Source of the DNA: Clostridia bacterium
Lineage (GTDB): Bacteria > Bacillota > Clostridia > Christensenellales > CAG-138
NCBI GenBank assembly: GCA_017547885.1
Contig: JAFYOP010000007.1
Location: forward strand, 62,001-126,000
Direction of reading: 5' to 3'
Length of the DNA: 64,000 bases
How positions within the stretch are numbered: position 1 is the first letter of the stretch; every line of letters begins with the position of its first letter. This document shows positions 60,445-64,000 of this stretch, in pieces. The notes under the pieces were generated by a model. The model ran no database searches. It saw nothing but the letters and a program-made list of their open reading frames with translations, and had not been told where the DNA came from. Both the position numbers and the translations under genes were made by a program.

Positions 60445-60894
60445 ATGGAAGAATGCACGCGGAGCGCCTTTTGCCGCATAAAGGCCGTGTCCAATGCCAT
60501 ACGGCGCAAGATAGAGGGCATAAACATAGAGGAAAAGTATGGCCTTACGGGGGGCGAGTGCGCCATAATGGGGTATCTGTTTGAAAACCCGCATAAGCCC
60601 CTGTATCAAAAGGATATAGAGGAGGAATTCCACATCCGACGGAGCAGCGCAACAAGGGCGCTGCAGGCCATGGAGAAAAAGGGGATATTATTCCGGCAGA
60701 GCGAGCCCCATGACGGCAGGCTGAAGCGGCTGGTGCTGACGGAGCGGGCAATGGAGATAGGCCGGGATGTGGGAGACATGATAGAGGAAGCGGAGCAGAG
60801 GCTGCTCAAGGGCATATCCCATGAGGAGCTGAATGCGTTTCTTGATATGTGCGACAGGATATGCCGCAACGGGGAAGGAGAGGAAAAGGCATGA
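60445..60894 (+). CDS. MarR-family transcriptional regulator
   Basis: The 149-residue protein has the winged helix of MarR: LTGGECAIMGYLFENPHKPLYQKDIEEEFHIRRSSATRALQAMEKKGILFR, with the wing ESQ-like SEPHDGRLKRLVLTERAMEIG, flanked by dimerisation helices. It likely represses its own operon, which encodes an ABC exporter pair, from the GTTAGAATGCTAAC palindrome; the inducing ligand is unknown. Its stop overlaps the ABC gene's ATG (ATGA). Confidence 0.93.
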   Translation: MEECTRSAFCRIKAVSNAIRRKIEGINIEEKYGLTGGECAIMGYLFENPHKPLYQKDIEEEFHIRRSSATRALQAMEKKGILFRQSEPHDGRLKRLVLTERAMEIGRDVGDMIEEAEQRLLKGISHEELNAFLDMCDRICRNGEGEEKA

Positions 60895-62618
60895 TAAGGA
60901 CACTTGCAAAGAGCATAAGGGAATACAAAAGGGACAGCATACTGACCCCGCTGTTTATGATGGGGGAAGTAATACTGGAGGTGTTCATCACCTACATGCT
61001 GGCAGACCTTATAGACCTGGGCGTAAACGCCGGAGACGTGGGATATACCGTAAGGCGGGGCATGCTGCTGATAGGATGCGCGGCGCTTTCGCTGCTGTGC
61101 GGCGCCCTGTCCGGCAGGTTCGGCGCGGTGGCCTCCACCGGCTTTGCAAGGAACCTGAGGCAGGATATGTACTACAACGTGCAGACCTTCTCCTTTGAAA
61201 ATATTGATAAATTCTCCACGGCGGGCCTTATTACAAGGCTCACCACAGACGTTGTAAACGTGCAGCACGCATACATGATGCTGATACGCATTGCGGTGCG
61301 CTCTCCTTTGATGCTGCTGTTCTCCCTGATAATGGCATTCCGCATCAACCCAAGGATAGCCACGGTATTCCTCTGCGCCACCCCTGTGCTGGCGGGGGGC
61401 ATATACCTTATCATGAGCCACGCCCATCCCGTGTTTGAGCGGGTGTTCCACACCTATGACAAGCTGAACGCCGTGGTGCAGGAAAACCTCAGGGGCATAA
61501 GGGTGGTAAAGGCCTTTGTGCGGGAGGATCACGAAAAGGAAAAGTTCACCAATGTTTCCGGCTCCATCTTCAGGGATATGTCCAGGGCACAGAAGACCAT
61601 TGCCTTCAACATGCCCCTGATGCAGGCCTGTATGTACACCTGCATACTGCTGGCATCCTGGCTGGGAGCAAACATGATAGTATCCGATACCATGACCACG
61701 GGCCAGCTGATGAGCATACTGACTTATGCGGGCGGCATACTTACCAGCCTTATGATGCTGAGCATGGTGTTTATGATGATGGTGATATCCAGAGCCTCCG
61801 CAGAGCGTATTGCAGAGGTGCTGAATGAAAAGACCGCCATACGCAATCCCGAAGAGCCTCTGTATGAGGTGAGGGACGGCAGCATAGAGTTTAAGGATGT
61901 GGCCTTCCGCTACGGCGAAGGACGCAACTGCCTGAACGATATAAGCCTGCGCATAGAGTCCGGGGAAACCATAGGCATAATCGGCGGCACAGGCAGCGGC
62001 AAAACCTCACTGGTGCAGCTGATACCCCGCCTGTACGACGCAGGTGAAGGCAGCGTGCTTGTGGGCGGCAGGGATGTAAGGGAGTATGACCTTGATACCC
62101 TGAGAAACGCCGTATCCATGGTATTGCAGAAAAACGAGCTGTTCTCAGGCACTGTTGCAGAGAACCTTCGCTGGGGCAATGAGGAGGCTACCCTTGAGGA
62201 AATGCGGAGGGTGTGCCGTGTGGCTCAGGCGGATGGGTTTATTTCCGCCCTGCCCGATGGATATGATTCTGAGGTGGAGCAGGGAGGAGCAAACTTCTCC
62301 GGCGGACAGAAGCAGAGGCTGTGCATAGCAAGGGCGCTGCTGAAAAAGCCCAAGATACTCATACTTGACGACTCCACCAGCGCCGTGGATACCGCCACGG
62401 ACGCCTCCATACGCTCGGCCTTCCGCAGCGAGATGCCTGAGGTAACAAAGCTCATCATTGCCCAGCGCATAAGCTCTGTGCAGGATGCGGACAGGATAAT
62501 AGTAATGGACAACGGCCGCATTGCGGACTTTGGCACACACGATGAGCTGATGGAGAGGTGCTCCATCTACATTGAAGTATACGAATCTCAGCAGAAGGGA
62601 GGGGATTTTGATGAGTAG
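60891..62618 (+). CDS. ABC exporter, membrane/ATPase fusion, first subunit
   Basis: The 575-residue half-transporter has six N-terminal membrane helices (residues about 15-310) and a C-terminal ATPase with Walker A IIGGTGSGKTSLVQL, signature NFSGGQKQRLCIARALL and Walker B ILILDDSTSAVD. It pairs with the next gene as a heterodimeric exporter of the MdlA/YheI type. The ATG at 60891 overlaps marR by four bases; a longer reading of 14 residues is the marR tail. Substrate is unknown; MarR control suggests drug or lipid efflux. Confidence 0.94.
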   Translation: MIRTLAKSIREYKRDSILTPLFMMGEVILEVFITYMLADLIDLGVNAGDVGYTVRRGMLLIGCAALSLLCGALSGRFGAVASTGFARNLRQDMYYNVQTFSFENIDKFSTAGLITRLTTDVVNVQHAYMMLIRIAVRSPLMLLFSLIMAFRINPRIATVFLCATPVLAGGIYLIMSHAHPVFERVFHTYDKLNAVVQENLRGIRVVKAFVREDHEKEKFTNVSGSIFRDMSRAQKTIAFNMPLMQACMYTCILLASWLGANMIVSDTMTTGQLMSILTYAGGILTSLMMLSMVFMMMVISRASAERIAEVLNEKTAIRNPEEPLYEVRDGSIEFKDVAFRYGEGRNCLNDISLRIESGETIGIIGGTGSGKTSLVQLIPRLYDAGEGSVLVGGRDVREYDLDTLRNAVSMVLQKNELFSGTVAENLRWGNEEATLEEMRRVCRVAQADGFISALPDGYDSEVEQGGANFSGGQKQRLCIARALLKKPKILILDDSTSAVDTATDASIRSAFRSEMPEVTKLIIAQRISSVQDADRIIVMDNGRIADFGTHDELMERCSIYIEVYESQQKGGDFDE

Positions 62619-64000
62619 GCAGCAAGGACCCAAGGGCCCCGGCGGAAGGCGCCCCCTTAATCCCCAGGACCTGAAGAACATAGGGGAAAACAGCAAAAAG
62701 ACCATCAAGAGGCTCCTTGGCCTGCTGAGGCCATATCGGGCAAGGCTTGGCCTTGTGTTCCTGTGCATACTTATAAGCGCAGGCGCGGGCATACTTGGCA
62801 GCATGTTCACCCGTATACTCATAGACGACCATATCACCCCCCTTATAGGGCAGGCTGATCCCGACTTTAGCGGGCTTATAAAGGCCCTTGCCACCATGGG
62901 GTGCATATACCTTGCGGGTATGCTTTCCACCTTCATTTACAATCGCCTTATGGTAACCGTATCTCAGGGCACCATGAAGGGGGTAAGGGATCAGCTCTTT
63001 GACCATATGCAGACCCTGCCCATAGGCTACTTTGACAGCAACACCCACGGCGACCTGATGAGCCGCTACACCAACGATACGGATACATTGCAGCAGATGC
63101 TGTCTCAAAGCATACCCCAGCTGATGAATTCCGGCATCACCATAATAGGCGTGCTGTGCGCCATGGTATACACCAGCCCCCTGCTCACCATACTGATGCT
63201 GCTGACCGTATGGCCCATGATGAAGGTATCCGGCTTTGTGGCGGGCAACAGCTCAAAGTATTTCTCCCAGTACCAGGAGGCTCTGGGCGATGCCAACGGC
63301 TACATCGAGGAGATGATAAACGGCCAGAAGGTGGTAAACGTATTCTGCTACGAGGGCAGGGCAAAGCAGCGCTTTGACGGCAAAAACGAGGCCCTCAGGA
63401 AAAACTGCTCTGATGCCCATGTGTATTCCAATATACTCATGCCGATACTTGCAAACCTTGCCCATGTGCAGTATGTGCTGCTGGCAATAGTGGGCGGCAT
63501 AATGGCCATAAAGGGCGTGGGCGGCATGAAGATAGGCGTGCTGGCCTCCTTCCTGCAGCTTTCAAAGAGCTTCAATATGCCCATCAATCAGCTGTCCCAG
63601 CAGCTCAACTCCATAGTTATGGCGCTGGCAGGCGCGGAGCGCATATTCGACCTTATGGATCAGCCCTCCGAAATAGACCAGGGCAAGGTGGTATTGGTAA
63701 ACGCAGTGAAGAAGGGTGACACCCTTGAAGAGACCGACCGCCGCACCGGCGTATGGGCATGGAAAAAGCCGGACGGCGAGCTGGTCGAGGTCAAGGGCGA
63801 GGTGCGGCTTACGGATGTGGACTTTGGCTACGTGCCGGAAAAGACAGTGCTGCACGACGTGACTCTCTACGCAAAGCCGGGTCAGAAGATAGCCTTTGTT
63901 GGCTCCACCGGCGCAGGAAAGACCACCATTACCAACCTTATCAACCGCTTTTACGAGATACAGGACGGCGTCATAACCTATGACGGCATAGACGTAAGGG
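62611..64000 (+). CDS. ABC exporter, second subunit (3' end outside window)
   Basis: The open frame runs from the ATG at 62611, overlapping the first subunit's end by 8 bases, to the window edge (463 codons). A Gly/Pro/Arg-rich N-terminus precedes six membrane helices and the start of the ATPase, with Walker A VGSTGAGKTTITNLI and a mature FYEIQDGVITYDGIDVR block. A DUF-like loop of about 35 residues (DTLEETDRRTGVWAWKKPDG) is inserted before the ATPase, typical of the MdlB/YheH partner. The signature motif lies beyond the window. Confidence 0.93.
   Translation, partial: MSRQQGPKGPGGRRPLNPQDLKNIGENSKKTIKRLLGLLRPYRARLGLVFLCILISAGAGILGSMFTRILIDDHITPLIGQADPDFSGLIKALATMGCIYLAGMLSTFIYNRLMVTVSQGTMKGVRDQLFDHMQTLPIGYFDSNTHGDLMSRYTNDTDTLQQMLSQSIPQLMNSGITIIGVLCAMVYTSPLLTILMLLTVWPMMKVSGFVAGNSSKYFSQYQEALGDANGYIEEMINGQKVVNVFCYEGRAKQRFDGKNEALRKNCSDAHVYSNILMPILANLAHVQYVLLAIVGGIMAIKGVGGMKIGVLASFLQLSKSFNMPINQLSQQLNSIVMALAGAERIFDLMDQPSEIDQGKVVLVNAVKKGDTLEETDRRTGVWAWKKPDGELVEVKGEVRLTDVDFGYVPEKTVLHDVTLYAKPGQKIAFVGSTGAGKTTITNLINRFYEIQDGVITYDGIDVR

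Overview
This 64 kb window is chromosomal DNA from a member of the Clostridia, probably a host-associated Eubacteriales species. The basis is a SCIFF peptide with its radical SAM maturase, Firmicutes-consensus parS sites next to parA-parB, the AddAB recombination nuclease, strong AGGAGG ribosome sites and sigma-A type promoters. No phage, plasmid or complete insertion sequence is visible. Two families of short dispersed intergenic repeats are unusually dense.

Layout. Positions 1-6350 hold a partial unknown gene, murG, a HEAT-repeat/RNA methyltransferase fusion, a large lipoprotein and two small genes. Positions 6450-15760 look origin-proximal: three parS copies, parA-parB, a split chromate transporter, rlmH-walJ, a hotdog thioesterase, an AT-rich stretch with DnaA boxes, mnmE and a lone dnaN (dnaA is not in the window). 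Positions 16097-18117 hold a LytTR/AgrC-type two-component pair with several frame disruptions. Positions 18934-22254 encode four envelope-linked proteins (lipoprotein, LemA, DUF4428/SHOCT, clostripain-like protease). A tRNA-Thr, scfA and scfB follow. Positions 25022-28399 hold a PLP decarboxylase, an Fe-S aldo/keto reductase and a DUF89 protein. Positions 29047-31233 are a reverse-strand operon mtnA / class II aldolase / bcp, suggesting 5-methylthioribose or 5-deoxyribose salvage by a DHAP shunt. selA and selB (32097-35597) show the selenocysteine machinery, although no canonical selC was recognised. An acyltransferase-like/AMP-ligase pair comes next, then a tRNA-like RNA without an acceptor stem (perhaps a bacterial Y RNA) beside a DIP1984-type gene.

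Positions 42072-49278 are thpR-addB-addA. ychF, a tautomerase-like protein, a nucleoside hydrolase, tilS-hpt, a PASTA membrane protein, a triple-rhodanese lipoprotein, a DUF1540 peptide, a TlpA-like lipoprotein and a MarR/ABC-exporter operon complete the window; the last gene runs off the end.

Repeats. Family A is a roughly 160-290 bp element with inverted termini (ATTATCTA then C-rich CCCACCCACCACCCTTT) and small hairpins inside each end; about 15 complete or partial copies are present, one apparently nested in another. Family B is a 60-85 bp polypurine/polypyrimidine palindrome found about 13 times, mostly just downstream of stop codons and often coupled to a rho-independent terminator through a conserved linker. 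Most gene-free stretches over 300 bases are explained by these two families.
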